Made by a program: the position numbers and the translations under genes. Source: CAVQFD01 sp963724695 (lineage in GTDB: Bacteria; Acidobacteriota; Vicinamibacteria; Vicinamibacterales; CAVVIG01). From it: a stretch of DNA of 64,000 nt. The notes beneath the pieces are model-generated. The model was given only the letters and a program-made list of their open reading frames with translations. It searched no databases and had not been told where the DNA came from. The stretch is taken from assembly GCA_963724695.1 (NCBI GenBank), contig CAVRVW010000007.1, positions 124,001 through 188,000 of the forward strand, written 5' to 3'. Position 1 is the stretch's first letter; each line of letters opens with the position of its first letter. Below, one piece after another: positions 27,205 through 36,990 of the stretch.

Positions 27205-27515
27205 GAGAGTCTACGCTCGAGGGTACGACAAGGCGAAGCCCGCGTGCAGACGAGTGACGGGAGGGGCCCGCAGGTGCTGCGCGAACCCGAAAGTCTACGG
27301 GTGAGCGACAAAGCGAAGCCCGCGTGCAGACGAGTGACGGGAGGGGCCCGCAGGTGCTGCGCGAACCCGAGAGTCTACGCTCGAGGGTGAGCGACAAGGC
27401 GAAGCCCGCGTGCAGACGAGTGACGGGAGGGGCCCGCAGGTGCTGGCGAACCCGAGAGTCTACGCTCGAGGGTGAGCGACAAGGCGAAGCTAGCGTGCAG
27501 GCGAGCGGGGGTGGG
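27205..27515 (+). repeat. Tandem 80-85 bp repeat, about 3.5 copies
   Basis: The marker GTCTACG recurs at 27209, 27293, 27373 and 27458, giving periods of 84, 80 and 85. The unit contains GCGAAGCCCGCGTGCAGACG and GACGGGAGGGGCCCGCAGGT. Copies are nearly identical, with short deletions (CTCGAGGG lost in copy 2). No spacers, so not CRISPR. All frames are open but peptides are arginine-rich and not protein-like. Confidence 0.92.
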
Positions 27516-27531
27516 GCCCCGCGAGCAGTGA

Positions 27532-27632
27532 AGATGCTTGCGCCTGCGGCCACGCCGAGCCGAGGACGAGCAAATCCGAGGCGAGTGCGTCGGCGTCAGT
27601 TCGCGGCGGGGGTGGGGCCCCGCCACCAGTAG
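27532..27632 (+). repeat. Dispersed ~100-bp repeat, copy A
   Basis: Begins GCTTGCGCCTGCGGCC, contains GAGCCGAGGAC, ATCCGAGGCGAG and CGGCGTCAGTTCGCGGCG, and ends GGGGTGGGGCCCCGCC. The end can fold on itself (GGGGCCCC). Copies B (40681-40780, opposite strand) and C (48013-48111) share all blocks. A partial copy of the end block precedes it at 27504-27532. Confidence 0.85.
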
Positions 27633-27647
27633 AAAAAGGAGACGACC

Positions 27648-28175
27648 ATGTTGAGCATGACGATGAGACGAATTGGACTGGGGATTGGGGCCGTGCTGCT
27701 CGGGCTGAGCGCCGTGGCCGCGGTGTCGGCGCAGAACCCGGATGGCGGTCAACCGCCGTCTGCGGGAAGGGGCGGACGCGGACCTGGCGGTCCTGGCGGA
27801 CGCATGGGCGGCCCGGGAGGTCCGATGGGCGCCATCGGCATTCCGCTGCACCGCCTGGACCTGAGCGACGCGCAGCGCGATCAGGTCAAGAGCGTCATGG
27901 ACTCGCACCAGGCCGAGCTGCGGCCCCTTGGCGAGAAGGCGATGGCGGCCAGGCGCGCGCTCGACCGCGCGGTGACCTCCGACACCGTCGACGAAGGCGC
28001 CATCCGCGCCAGAGCGGCGGATCTCGCAGCGGTCGAGTCGGACGTCGCGGTGGTCCGTGCGCGCGTCCACGCCGACGTCCTTCAGATCCTGACCTCCGAG
28101 CAGAAAGCCAGGCTCAAGGAGCTGCAGGCTGAGATGGGGAAGCGCGCCGAGTCACCACGCCCGCCACGGCATTGA
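27648..28175 (+). CDS. Spy/CpxP-like periplasmic protein
   Basis: 175 residues with signal peptide (GLGIGAVLLGLSAVAAVSA), a Gly-rich linker (GRGGRGPGGPGGRMGGPGG) and a helical domain: LDLSDAQRDQVKSVMDSHQA, LRPLGEKAMAARRAL, ADVLQILTSEQKARLKELQA. The LxLSxxQxxQ and LTxEQ(K)xxL motifs are those of the Spy/CpxP LTXXQ family, which act as ATP-independent chaperones or metal-stress proteins. AAGGAG lies seven bases upstream of the ATG. Its 3' end overlaps the convergent transketolase gene by 62 bases. Confidence 0.82.
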   Translation: MLSMTMRRIGLGIGAVLLGLSAVAAVSAQNPDGGQPPSAGRGGRGPGGPGGRMGGPGGPMGAIGIPLHRLDLSDAQRDQVKSVMDSHQAELRPLGEKAMAARRALDRAVTSDTVDEGAIRARAADLAAVESDVAVVRARVHADVLQILTSEQKARLKELQAEMGKRAESPRPPRH

Positions 28176-30011
28176 CGATGTGGTTCGCCGAGATCCCGAA
28201 GCGGTCGAGCAGCTCGTCCGGCTTGCCGCTCCTCGGGATCTCGCGGACCGCCACGCGCGTGACCCGAATGCCCGCCTGCCCTACCGCCTCTGCGACCGCA
28301 TCACCGATGCCACCGGCCGCGTAGTGATCCTCGACCGTGATGATCTGGCCGCCGGTCGCCGAGCCCGCCTTGATGAGCGCCTCGCGGTCGACCGGCGCCA
28401 CCGAGTAGAGGTCGATGACCCGGATGAGCGTGCCGGCGGCCTTCAGCTGGTCGTAGGCCTTCAGTGCCTCGAAGACCGTGACGCCCGCGCCGACGATGGT
28501 GGCCACGTCGCTCGCGCTCTCTCGCAGGACCTTCAGCCCGCCCACCGCAAACGTCTCGTCAGGGCCGTAGATCACGGGCGTCTTCGGCCGGCTGGTCCGG
28601 ATGTAGGCCGGTCCCTTGAAATAGGCGGCCGCCACGACCAGCCGCTCGGCGCTGACCGCATCGCACGGGTACAGCACGGCGATGTTCGGCTGCGCGCGGA
28701 ACATCGCCAGATCCTCGAGCGCCATCTGCGAGGGACCGTCTTCGCCGATCGAGACGCCGGCGTGCGACCCTGCCATCTTGATGTTGACGTCGCTGATGGC
28801 CGCCATGCGGATGAAGTCCGCCGCGCGCGTCAGGAAGGCGGCAAACGTCGACGGGAACGGAATAGCGCCGCGCGCCGCCAGGCCCATCGCCGAGCCGATC
28901 ATCACCTGCTCGGCGATGAAGTTCTGGTAGAACCGCTCCGGAAACACCTTCTCGAACTTGTCGCTGAAGGTCGAGTTCTTGACGTCGGCATCGAGCGCGA
29001 CCACGCGCTCGTCCGCGGCGCCGAGCTGGGCGATGGCCGCGCCGTACGCCTCGCGGGTCGCGACCTGCTCGCCCAGCTTGTACGGGGGAGCCGTCAGGGC
29101 CGTGGGCGTCGCCGGTGCCGCCGGACGAGACGCAGGCTTCGGAATGGCGGCCGCCAGATCCACGCCTGCGGCCACCGGCACCAGCTGACGCTCGAGCTCG
29201 GCGACGGCCGCGTCCATCTCCTCGCCCTTCTTGAACGCCTTGCCGTGCCAGCCGTCCTTGCCTTCGATCGAACGACACACCCTTGCCCTTGACCGTCTTC
29301 GCCACGATCATCGTGGGGCGGCCGCGTGTCGCGCGAGCCTCGGCGTAGGCGTCGAGGATCGCGGCCATGTCGTGCCCGTCGATGACGATGGCGTGCCAGC
29401 CGAACGCACGCCATCGGCGGGCGAACTGCTCGAGATCGTGCCCCCACATCGTCGCGCGGCTCTGGCCGAGGCCGTTGACGTCGGTGATGCCGCACGAGGT
29501 TGTCGAGGCCATCGTTGGCGGCGACCTCCGCGGCTTCCCAGACCGAGCCCTCGGCGGACTCGCCGTCGCCGAGCAGGCAGTAGGTGCGGTAGTCGGACTT
29601 GATGCGCCGCGCGTTCAGCGCGCAGCCGACCGCAGCGCAGATGCCCTGCCCCAGCGACCCGGTGGCCACGTCGACAAACGGCAGGCGCGGCGTCGGGTGC
29701 CCTTCGAGATCCGAGGTCAGCGCGCGCAGCTTCAGCAGCTCGGCCCGGTCGAAGGCGCCGGCGGCCGCCCACGCGGCATAGAGCAGCGGCGCCGCGTGGC
29801 CCTTCGACAGCACGAAGCGATCGCTCCCCGGATGCTGCGGGTCCTTCGGATCGAACCGCATCTCGGCGAAGAAAAGCGCGGCGACGAGATCGGCCGCCGA
29901 GCAGCAGGTCGTCGGGTGCCCGCTGCCCGACTCTGACGTGGATCGAATGGAATCGATCCGCAGCTCGGTGGCGATGTTCTTCAGCGCGGGGACAAGGACG
30001 GATCGATCCAA
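28114..30011 (-). CDS. tkt: Transketolase
   Basis: Joined frames give about 632 residues, normal for the family. TPP domain: SESGSGHPTTCCSAADLVAA, DRFVLSKGHAAPLLYAAWA, GSLGQGICAAVGCALNARR, YCLLGDGESAEGSVWEAAEV. Pyr domain: REAYGAAIAQLGAADERVVA, FIAEQVMIGSAMGLAARG, SHAGVSIGEDGPSQMALEDL, then a C-terminal domain (TVEDHYAAGGIGDAVAEAVG). Breaks lie near 29500 and 29272. The start is a TTG at 30011 with GGAGG four bases upstream; no ATG fits. It acts in the pentose phosphate pathway. Confidence 0.9.
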
Positions 30012-30036
30012 TAGGCCTCCAGACAAGTCCGCAATT

Positions 30037-31085
30037 CTACCGTATGGACAGGCGTTCGCCGAACGCGATCGCGTAATCGGGGCCCGCCATCCGATGCGCC
30101 GGCCACGAACGGCCGAGCCACGCCAGGATTCGATCGGCATCGCCGTAGTTGGTGACGCCTTCCGCTCCGTCGGCCACGACGACGGCCTGTCGATACTCGG
30201 CGTCGGCATGGAGCGACGAGATCCTCGTGAGCACACGCGACGCCTCGCAGTTCACCAGGAACGTCTCGTCGCTGGCCGAATCAGGATCGCCGCGGTCGCT
30301 GAACCATCCGGTGTCCATCCACCATTGCCGGCGGGCGAAGCGCATCAGCTCCTCAGCGAGCATCGAGTAAGGCAGCCGGGCCGTCGCACGATAGGCGCTC
30401 AGCAGCGCGCCAGCGGCCGCCACATGCTCCTCGAGCGTCCCGCGCGACTGAGGGCCGGCCCCACCGAGCAGCCCCTCGCCGGGTTCGTAGGCGCCGCCCA
30501 CGAGGCGTTCGAGCTCGTCGATGGCGGCGGCCAACAGTCCCGTGTCGATCGCGCGGCGGCCGGACCAGCCTCCGCTCGCGCACGCGAGCCTTGGCGGTCC
30601 GCCGAAGCATCAGGCGAAGGCGCAAGGACCCGCCTCTGCCTCGTCGGGCGGGTCTGTCGCTGGACCCGGCGGGCGACCGTCGCGGCGTCGAGGCAGGCAG
30701 CGATGCTCCTCATCGCGTGGGCGAATCCACCGCGTGCCGGCCACTCGCCGCGAAGCGCGTCGGTCAGCAAGGCCACTTCGGCGCCCAACCGCTCGTCGTC
30801 GGAGACGCTCTGGGCCTCCAGGAAGACCATCAGCCACGCCGGCCGGTCGTCGGAAAGCGTCTCCGAGGGCCGGCGCTCGAGCGCGGTGGTGAGCGCAGCC
30901 GAGAGCCCGGCGGCCATCTCGTCGCGTCCGCTCGCGACGTAGTTTCTCAGGAGCACCGTGACGGCCGCGGGCGTGAGCGGCTCCTCCCGGGCGACCGCCT
31001 CCAGCACACGGCCGGCGATTTGCTCGGTGATGTGCTCCAGGTCCTCCGGGGAGCCGGCGTCGGCAGACGGTTCGGCGTTGTCCAC
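30037..31085 (-). CDS. Hypothetical protein, helical
   Basis: Two frames join near 30600 into about 349 residues. The first part is helical and acidic (HITEQIAGRVLEAVAREEPL, LGAEVALLTDALRGEWPA). The second part reads DELERLVGGAYEPGEGLLGG, MLAEELMRFARRQWWMDTGW and AEYRQAVVVADGAEGVTNYG. The last half faintly recalls the C-terminal barrel of YyaL-type thioredoxin-fold proteins, but I would not assign it. GTG start at 31085. It lies upstream of transketolase in the same direction, 25 bp apart, and is divergent from the isocitrate dehydrogenase gene. Confidence 0.5.
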
Positions 31086-31107
31086 GCGCGAGAATTATAA
31101 TGACCTG

Positions 31108-32150
31108 ATGCCCGAGGCCCGGACACCCCAGACGAGGACCCATCACCATCACGCTCATCCCCGGCGACGGCATCGGCCCGGAAGTCACCGAAGCGGTCCT
31201 CCGCATCCTGGCGGCCAGCCGGCGTGTCGATCGACTGGGATCGGCACGACGCCGGCGTCGTCGCGTTCGAGCGGACGGGCACAGCGCTGCCGCGTCGAGC
31301 TGCATCGAGTCGATTCGGCGGAACAAGGTCGCGCTCAAGGGCCCGGTGACGACGCCGATCGCCGAGGGGTTCACGAGCGTCAACGTCGGCCTGCGCAAGG
31401 CGCTCGACCTGTACGCGAACCTGCGCCCGGTCTGGAACCTGCCGGGCGTCCCGTCGCGCTTCCAGGACGTCGACCTGGTGATCGTGCGCGAGAACACCGA
31501 GGACCTGTACGCCGGCCTCGAGCACGAGGTCGTGCCCGGCGTCGTCGAGAGCCTGAAGATCATCACCGAGCGCGCTTCGACGCGGATCGCCGAGTTCGCC
31601 TTCGCCCACGCGCGCCGCCACGGCCGCAAGAAGGTCACGGCCATCCACAAGGCGAACATCATGAAGCTCGAGCGACGGCCTGTTCCTCGAGAGCGTGCGC
31701 GCGGTCGCGCGCGAGTACCCGGACATCCAGTACGACGAGAAGATCGTCGACGCCGCGTGCATGCAGCTGGTGATGAACCCGGCGCAGTTCGACGTGCTCG
31801 TGCATGCCGAACCTGTACGGCGACATCGTGTCCGATCTCTGCGCCGGCCTGGTCGGCGGGCTCGGCGTCGTCGGCGCCGCCAACCTCGGGCACCGAGATC
31901 GGCGTGTTCGAAGCCGTGCACGGCAGCGCGCCGGACATCGCCGGCAAGAACCTCGCGAACCCGACGGCGCTGCTGCTCTCGGCGGTGATGATGCTGCGGC
32001 ACATCGACGAAGGCGCGGCGGCCGACCGCATCATGGCGGCGCTCGGCGCGGGTGCTGGCCGCAGGGGTCGGCCCGCACGCGCGACCTGGGCGGCACGGCC
32101 TCGACCACGGAGTTCGCCGACGCGTCTGCCGGGCGATTGACGCGGCCTGA
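31108..32150 (+). CDS. Isocitrate/isopropylmalate dehydrogenase family, probable NAD-isocitrate dehydrogenase
   Basis: Repairing about nine indels gives some 345 residues. ITLIPGDGIGPEVTEAVLRI; NKVALKGPVTTPIAEGFTSV followed by NVGLRK; YANLRPVWNLPGV; VDLVIVRENTEDLYAGLEHE; KKVTAIHKANIMKLSDGLF; MPNLYGDIVSDLCAGLVGGL; then EAVHGSAPDIAGK. NVGLRKAL with Thr/Ser contacts in the phosphorylation-loop position and the ENTEDLYAGLEH block fit the homoisocitrate/NAD-isocitrate group (TCA cycle) better than LeuB. Inserted bases dominate, e.g. after CTC at 31671 and GTG at 31802. The start ATG is 23 bp from the divergent gene. Confidence 0.8.
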
Positions 32151-32193
32151 TCGCGCGGCGCGAGATCGCCGTGCTATAGTCCGATGCGATCCA

Positions 32194-33320
32194 ATGCTCG
32201 ATGACATCGCCCAGGCCGTCCTGGCCCGCGAGGAGGTCGTCAAGTACCTGCGCGGCGGGACGACGGCGCGGCGACAGGCGCGCGGAGCGCATCCACGGGT
32301 ACCTCGACGAGCTGCGCACGACGCAGCGGCACCGGCTCTACCGCGCGCTGCAGCATCCGCTCTACCCGATTCTGCGCAAGATCGAGCGCAAGCACGAGCA
32401 CCTGCACCACGTCGTCGCGGCGACCAAGCGCGACACCGCATCGTCTACGCCTCGAACCACAAGAGCCACATCGACTACCTCGTCGAGCCGCTCGTGCTCG
32501 ACGACAACGGCATCCGGCCGCCGCTCATCGCCGCCGGCATCAACCTGTTCGGCGGCCCGCTCGGCCTGATCCACCGTCACGTCACCGGCGCCATTCCGAT
32601 CCGCCGCAACACCAAGGACCCGGCGTACCTGATCACGCTCAAGGCGTACGTCGCCGAGATGCTGAAGAAGCACGACCTGTTCTTCTACCCCGAAGGCGGA
32701 CGCAGCTACAGCGGCGAGCTGAAGCCGGCCAAGACCGGGCTGATTCACGCGGCGCTGACGGCCGAGCTGTCCGGACCTGGTCATCATGCCGACCGCGATC
32801 GCCTACGACCTGGTGCTCGAGGACCACATCCTGGCGCGGCAGCGCGTCAAGAAGCAGCAGCGGCCGTTCACGCGCGAGCTGGCCGAGATGGTGCGCTACG
32901 CCGTCGGCTACCGCTCGCGCGCGTTCGTGACCTTCGGCGCGCCGATTCCGGCCACCGACTACGATCCGCAGTCGCGCAGCGACGTGCTGGAGCTTGACGC
33001 GGCTGGTCCGCGCCCGCATCGGCGCGCTGTACAAGGTGCTGCCGACGGCGCGTCTTCGCCGCGGCGATGCGGCCGTCGATCACGCGGCGCGATCTCGAGC
33101 AGCGCATCGACCGCCATGATCGAGGAGCTCGCGGCGCGGCACGCCAACCTGGGCGTGACCAGCGGCACGGCAGGCCGTCGACGAGGCCGCCGAGCCGCTC
33201 GAGACACGCGGCATCATCGTGCTCGAGCGCGGGCGCTTCCGCGTGCGGGAGCGCAGCGTGCTGCGCTACTACGCGCGCACGATCGAGCATCTGCTGGCGA
33301 CGCCCGGGCGCACGCACTGA
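32194..33320 (+). CDS. Glycerol-3-phosphate acyltransferase (PlsB-like)
   Basis: About 375 residues after frame repair. Acyltransferase motif I is IVYASNHKSHIDYLVEPLVL (HKSHID gives H-x4-D), motif II follows as HVTGAIPIRRNT, motif III is FFYPEGGRSYSGELKPAKTG and motif IV is VIMPTAIAYDLVLEDHIL. This block order is PlsB/GPAT-like rather than PlsC-like. The protein is much shorter than E. coli PlsB (about 800), lacking its N-terminal region. A winged-helix-like tail precedes the stop (IIVLERGRFRVRERSVLRYY). Membrane phospholipid synthesis is the expected role. It lies 44 bp after the dehydrogenase. Confidence 0.78.
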
Positions 33321-33328
33321 CCGGCGCG

Positions 33329-34271
33329 ATGCTCGACAACGCCTCGAAGGCCTTCTTCCACCTCCTCGCCAAGAGCCGCATCCTGAAGACCCTCACCTCG
33401 CGCTACGGCATGCGCGAAGCCGACCAGCTTCGCCCGGCGGTTCATCGCCGGCGAGACCGTCGGCCGAGGCGATCGACGCCGCGCGCGCCGTCGAGGCGCA
33501 AGGGCTGCTGCATGACGCTCGACTACCTCGGCGAGAGCGTGCGCGACCCTGGCCGAGGCGGACGCCGCGACCGCGCGAGTACCTGCAAGGTCATCGACGT
33601 CGTCGGCCGCTCGGGCATCGAGCGCAACCTGTCGCTCAAGCTCACGCAGCTCGGACTCGACGTCGACCGCGCGACCGCGGTCGACAACCTGCGCCGCATC
33701 CTCGAGCGCGGCCGACGGGCTTCTTCGTCCGCATCGACATGGAGAACTCGCCCTACACCGACGTGACGCTCGACATCTTCGAGACGCTCTGGCATCAGGG
33801 CTACCGCCAGCTCGGCGTCGTGCTGCAGGCGGACCTGCGCCGGAGCGAGCAGGACCTGCGGCGCGTGAACGCCCTCGGCGCCCGCGTCCGCCTGGTCAAA
33901 GGCGCGTACAAGGAGCCGCAGGACCGATCGCCTACGCGAACAAAGCCGATGTCGATGCGGCGTTCGTGCGGATGATGGAGGTGCTGCTGCGCGAAGGGCA
34001 CTATCCCGCCATCGCCACGCACGACCCGACGATGCATCGACGCGCCCGGCAGCTTCGCCGACCGAGCTCGGCGTCGGCACGGATCGCTTCGAGTTCCAGA
34101 TGCTGTACGGCATCCGCCGCGATCTGCAGACGGCGCTCGTCACGGACGGCTACCGCGTGCGCGATCTACATCCCCTTCGGCCGCCAGTGGTTCCCGTACT
34201 TCATGCGGCGCCTCGGCGAGCGCCCCGCCAACGTCGGATTCGTCCTGCGTGGGATCCTCAGCGAACGCTGA
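33329..34271 (+). CDS. Proline dehydrogenase
   Basis: About 312 residues after repair of several indels. FAD barrel motifs: SGIERNLSLKLTQLGLDVD, FFVRIDMENSPYTDVTLDIF, VRLVKGAYKEPQD, AIATHDPTMIDAARQLA, FEFQMLYGIRRDLQTAL and YIPFGRQWFPYFMRRLGERP. This is the monofunctional ProDH of the FadM/PutB type, oxidising proline to pyrroline-5-carboxylate. No P5C dehydrogenase is in the window. The start ATG at 33329 lies nine bases after the acyltransferase stop, so the three genes 31108-34271 look like one operon. Confidence 0.88.
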
Positions 34272-34567
34272 GGCGCCACGAAGACACGAAGCCCTGCTCA
34301 GCTAGCCACCCGCTCGAGCCGGCTCGGCCTGTTTCGTGCTTTGATGCGTTCGTGGCGTGCGTTCGCGACCTGCTTTTCGTTATCTTCCTCGAGGCTTACG
34401 TATTCTGGGAGCAAGGCTTGGGGCGTTTTCATGGTCATTTCTGTAGTCTCTGCGACAGCAACCTTTTATCTGCCACTATTTACGGGCGCTGAACCTGTAA
34501 GCGTCGGCCGGCGTCTCTAGGAACAGCCCCCCGGATGGAGGTTGAGGTCGGAGAAAGGACGGGCACG
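34272..34567. other. Non-coding gap with CACGAAG repeat
   Basis: Begins with CCACGAAGACACGAAGCC, the same unit as the palindrome at 63213. A second CGTGGC block follows near 34351. The rest shifts to lower GC (TTTTCGTTATCTTCC, TTTTATCTGCCACTATTTAC) and shows no credible gene. A CTGTAGTCTCTGCGACAG inverted pair (CTGT...ACAG) near 34440 may be a terminator of the upstream operon. Confidence 0.5.
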
Positions 34568-34786
34568 ATGGGTAGTTGGATTCAACAACTGACCTGCTCG
34601 CTCAGCGGTCACGACGAGATGCTCCACTTCGAGAAGAATCGCGTGTCGCTCGTGTGCGCCTCGTGCGGCCACGAGTCGCCGGGCTGGGAAATGTCCGGGA
34701 AGCAGCCAGTCGTCACCATGCGAGGCGATCGACAGCGGCATCGTCTCGCCCGCCCTCGGCTGGTCGAGAGACACCGGGCCGCCTGA
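34568..34786 (+). CDS. Small Cys-motif protein
   Basis: About 72 residues. Recognisable part: MGSWIQQLTCSLSGHDEMLH, then FEKNRVSLVCASCGHESPGW with a CxxC pair and a Trp, a pattern seen in small, often unnamed zinc-ribbon-like proteins. The last 20 residues are arginine-rich and may be out of frame, so the true end could differ. AGGACGGGC precedes the ATG; weak ribosome binding site. Function unknown. Confidence 0.5.
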   Translation: MGSWIQQLTCSLSGHDEMLHFEKNRVSLVCASCGHESPGWEMSGKQPVVTMRGDRQRHRLARPRLVERHRAA

Positions 34787-34820
34787 CGGCCCGGCGATCC
34801 CCGTGGGGTATCCTGCGGGG

Positions 34821-35610
34821 ATGAAGACCATCGCGATCACCGGCGCCTCGTCAGGCATCGGGCGCGCGACAGCGCTCCGCTTTGCGCGCAGCGGCGCATG
34901 CCATCGCGCTGGCTGCCAGGCGGCTGGATCGGCTCGAGGCCGTCGCTGATGAAATCCGCCGGACCGGAGGCCAGGCGCTGCCCATCGCTGCAGATGTGAC
35001 GCGCGAGGCCGACATGCAGTCGCTGGTGGCGCGCAGCCTCGAACGCTTCGGCCGGCTCGACGTGCTCGTCTGCAACGCCGGCTACGGCCTGTACGGCGCC
35101 ATCGATCAAATCCCCCCGGCGCGGATGCGCCAGATCCACGAGGTCAACTACATGGGCACGTGGCACGCCATCAGCGCCGCGCTGCCCGTCTTCAGGCGCC
35201 AGGGCACCGGCCACATCGTCGTGGTGTCATCGATCGTGGGCCGCCGCGGCGTTCCCTACATGGGCGCCTACTCCGCCACCAAGTTCGCGCAGGTCGGGCT
35301 GGCCGAATGCCTGCGCGCGGAGCTTCGCGGGACGGGCATCCACGTCACGGTCGTTTATCCCATCTCGACCGAGACCGAGTTCTTCCAGGTGATGACCGCG
35401 GAGTCGGGCTTCGCGACGCGCGCATCGGGCCCGCGGCAGCCGCCCGAAGACGTCGCCGAGGCCATCCATCGCGCGGTCGTACGTCCGGTGCCTGAGGTGT
35501 ACCCGTACGGGAAGGCGAAATGGCTCGCGGTGATTGCCGCGGTCGCGCCATCGTTCGCCGACGGCCTGGTCCAGAAGTGGGGCCGCAAGCCAATACGGGC
35601 CGCCGAGTGA
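34821..35610 (+). CDS. Short-chain dehydrogenase/reductase
   Basis: About 262 residues with one extra base near 34890. NAD(P)-binding TIAITGASSGIGRATALRFA, ADVTREADMQSLVARSLERF, VLVCNAGYGLYGAI, catalytic Ser in HIVVVSSIVGRRGVPYMGAY, then YSATKFAQVGLAECLR with Tyr and Lys (YSATK). Classical SDR. A C-terminal region (YPYGKAKWLAVIAAVAPSFA) resembles membrane-associated SDRs of the DltE/YqjQ type. The substrate is unknown. Its stop overlaps the GTG start of the CCA-adding enzyme. Confidence 0.85.
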
Positions 35611-36968
35611 GCCTGGACCTCGCCACACGCATTGCCGAGCGCGTCAGGGCCGAAGGCGGACGGGCGCTCGTCGTGGGCGGATGGGTGCGGGATCGCCTGC
35701 TGCATCGCGAGTCGAAGGACATCGACATCGAGGTGTTCGGTGTCGCCGCCGATCGGCTGCGGGCGCTGCTCGAATCGATCGACCGCGTGGAAACCGTGGG
35801 CGAAAGCTTTCAGGTCTTCAAGATTGGCGGCCTCGACGTGTCGCTGCCCCGCCGCGAGTCGAAATCCGGCCGCGGGCACAAGGGATTCCTGGTCACGGGC
35901 GATCCTTCGATGAGCATCGGCGATGCCGCGCGGCGGCGCGACTTCACGGTCAACGCCATTTCGTGGGATCCGTTGACCGGCGAGCATCTCGATCCGTTCG
36001 ACGGCCGTCGGGATCTCGACAGTCGTCTCCTGCGCGTGGTGGACGCTCGCACATTCGGTGACGACAGCCTCCGGGTGCTGCGCGCGGTGCAGTTCGCGGC
36101 CCGATTCGGATTGTCGCTGGACCCGGCATCGGCCGATCTCTGCCGCACGATCCCGTTGGACGACCTTCCCGCGGAGCGGATCTGGGGCGAGATGGCCAAG
36201 CTCCTCTTCGCCCCGAAGCCGTCGATCGGGTTCGCGCTCGCGATGGATCTCGGCGTCGTCGAGAAGCTGTTTCCCGAGCTGCACGTGCTGGCCGGATGCC
36301 CGCAGGAACCAGAGTGGCACCCGGAAGGCGACGTCTGGGTACACACCCTCCAGGTGATCGATCAGGCGCGGACGCGCGTGGACGATCTGCCTCGACCCCA
36401 GCAGATCGCCATCATGCTGGGCGCGGTGTGCCACGACTTCGGCAAGCCGGCCACGACCGCATTCTCGGACGGGCGGATCCGGTCGATCGATCACGAGGAA
36501 CAGGGCGTGGCTCCCGCAACGACGTTCCTCGATCGGATCAACGTGCACTCGATCGACGGCTACGACGTGCGTGCGCAGGTCCTCGGGATGACGGCGCAGC
36601 ACCTCAAGCCCGGCATGTGGTTCAAGGGCAAGACCGAGGTCGGGGATGGCGCGTTCCGTCGCCTCGCGCAAAAGGTGGACCTGGAGCTCCTCGCGCGGCT
36701 GGCGAAATCGGACTGCCTCGGCCGGGAGCCGGGTGTCTTCAACTGCGACGCGATGGATTGGTTCCTGGAACGCGCCCGCGCGCTCGGCGTCGACCGCCGT
36801 CCGCCGGCGCCCATTCTCCTCGGACGCCACGTGCTCGAGCTCGGACTACGGCCCGGCCCCCGCGTCGGCGAGATCACCAAGGCCGTCTACGAACAGCAGC
36901 TGGACGGGACGGTCAGCGACCTCGCTGAAGCAGTCGCCGCTGCGCGGCGGCTGCTCGAGGTCGGGTAG
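35607..36968 (+). CDS. cca: CCA tRNA nucleotidyltransferase with HD domain
   Basis: A 453-residue class II polymerase-beta enzyme. Head: RALVVGGWVRDRLLHRESKD followed by IDIEVFG (GG and the DxD pair), RRRDFTVNAISWDPLTGEH, LRVVDARTFGDDSLRVLRAV, RFAARFG-type RNA-binding block. The C-terminal HD domain has VWVHTLQVIDQARTRVDDLP and LGAVCHDFGKPATT, giving the H...HD...D phosphohydrolase set. This is the multifunctional bacterial Cca arrangement (nucleotidyltransferase plus phosphodiesterase/phosphatase). GTG start at 35607, overlapping the SDR stop. Frame clean. Confidence 0.92.
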   Translation: MSLDLATRIAERVRAEGGRALVVGGWVRDRLLHRESKDIDIEVFGVAADRLRALLESIDRVETVGESFQVFKIGGLDVSLPRRESKSGRGHKGFLVTGDPSMSIGDAARRRDFTVNAISWDPLTGEHLDPFDGRRDLDSRLLRVVDARTFGDDSLRVLRAVQFAARFGLSLDPASADLCRTIPLDDLPAERIWGEMAKLLFAPKPSIGFALAMDLGVVEKLFPELHVLAGCPQEPEWHPEGDVWVHTLQVIDQARTRVDDLPRPQQIAIMLGAVCHDFGKPATTAFSDGRIRSIDHEEQGVAPATTFLDRINVHSIDGYDVRAQVLGMTAQHLKPGMWFKGKTEVGDGAFRRLAQKVDLELLARLAKSDCLGREPGVFNCDAMDWFLERARALGVDRRPPAPILLGRHVLELGLRPGPRVGEITKAVYEQQLDGTVSDLAEAVAAARRLLEVG

Positions 36969-36990
36969 GTCGGGTCGGTCGGGTCGGTCG

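Noticed and set aside
27205..27515. CRISPR-like repeat array
   Set aside because: Units of 80-85 bp follow each other without unique spacers, and no cas gene is near.
31108..34271. Degraded operon of pseudogenes
   Set aside because: All catalytic motifs survive across frames and every break is repairable by one or two bases, which decay would not preserve.
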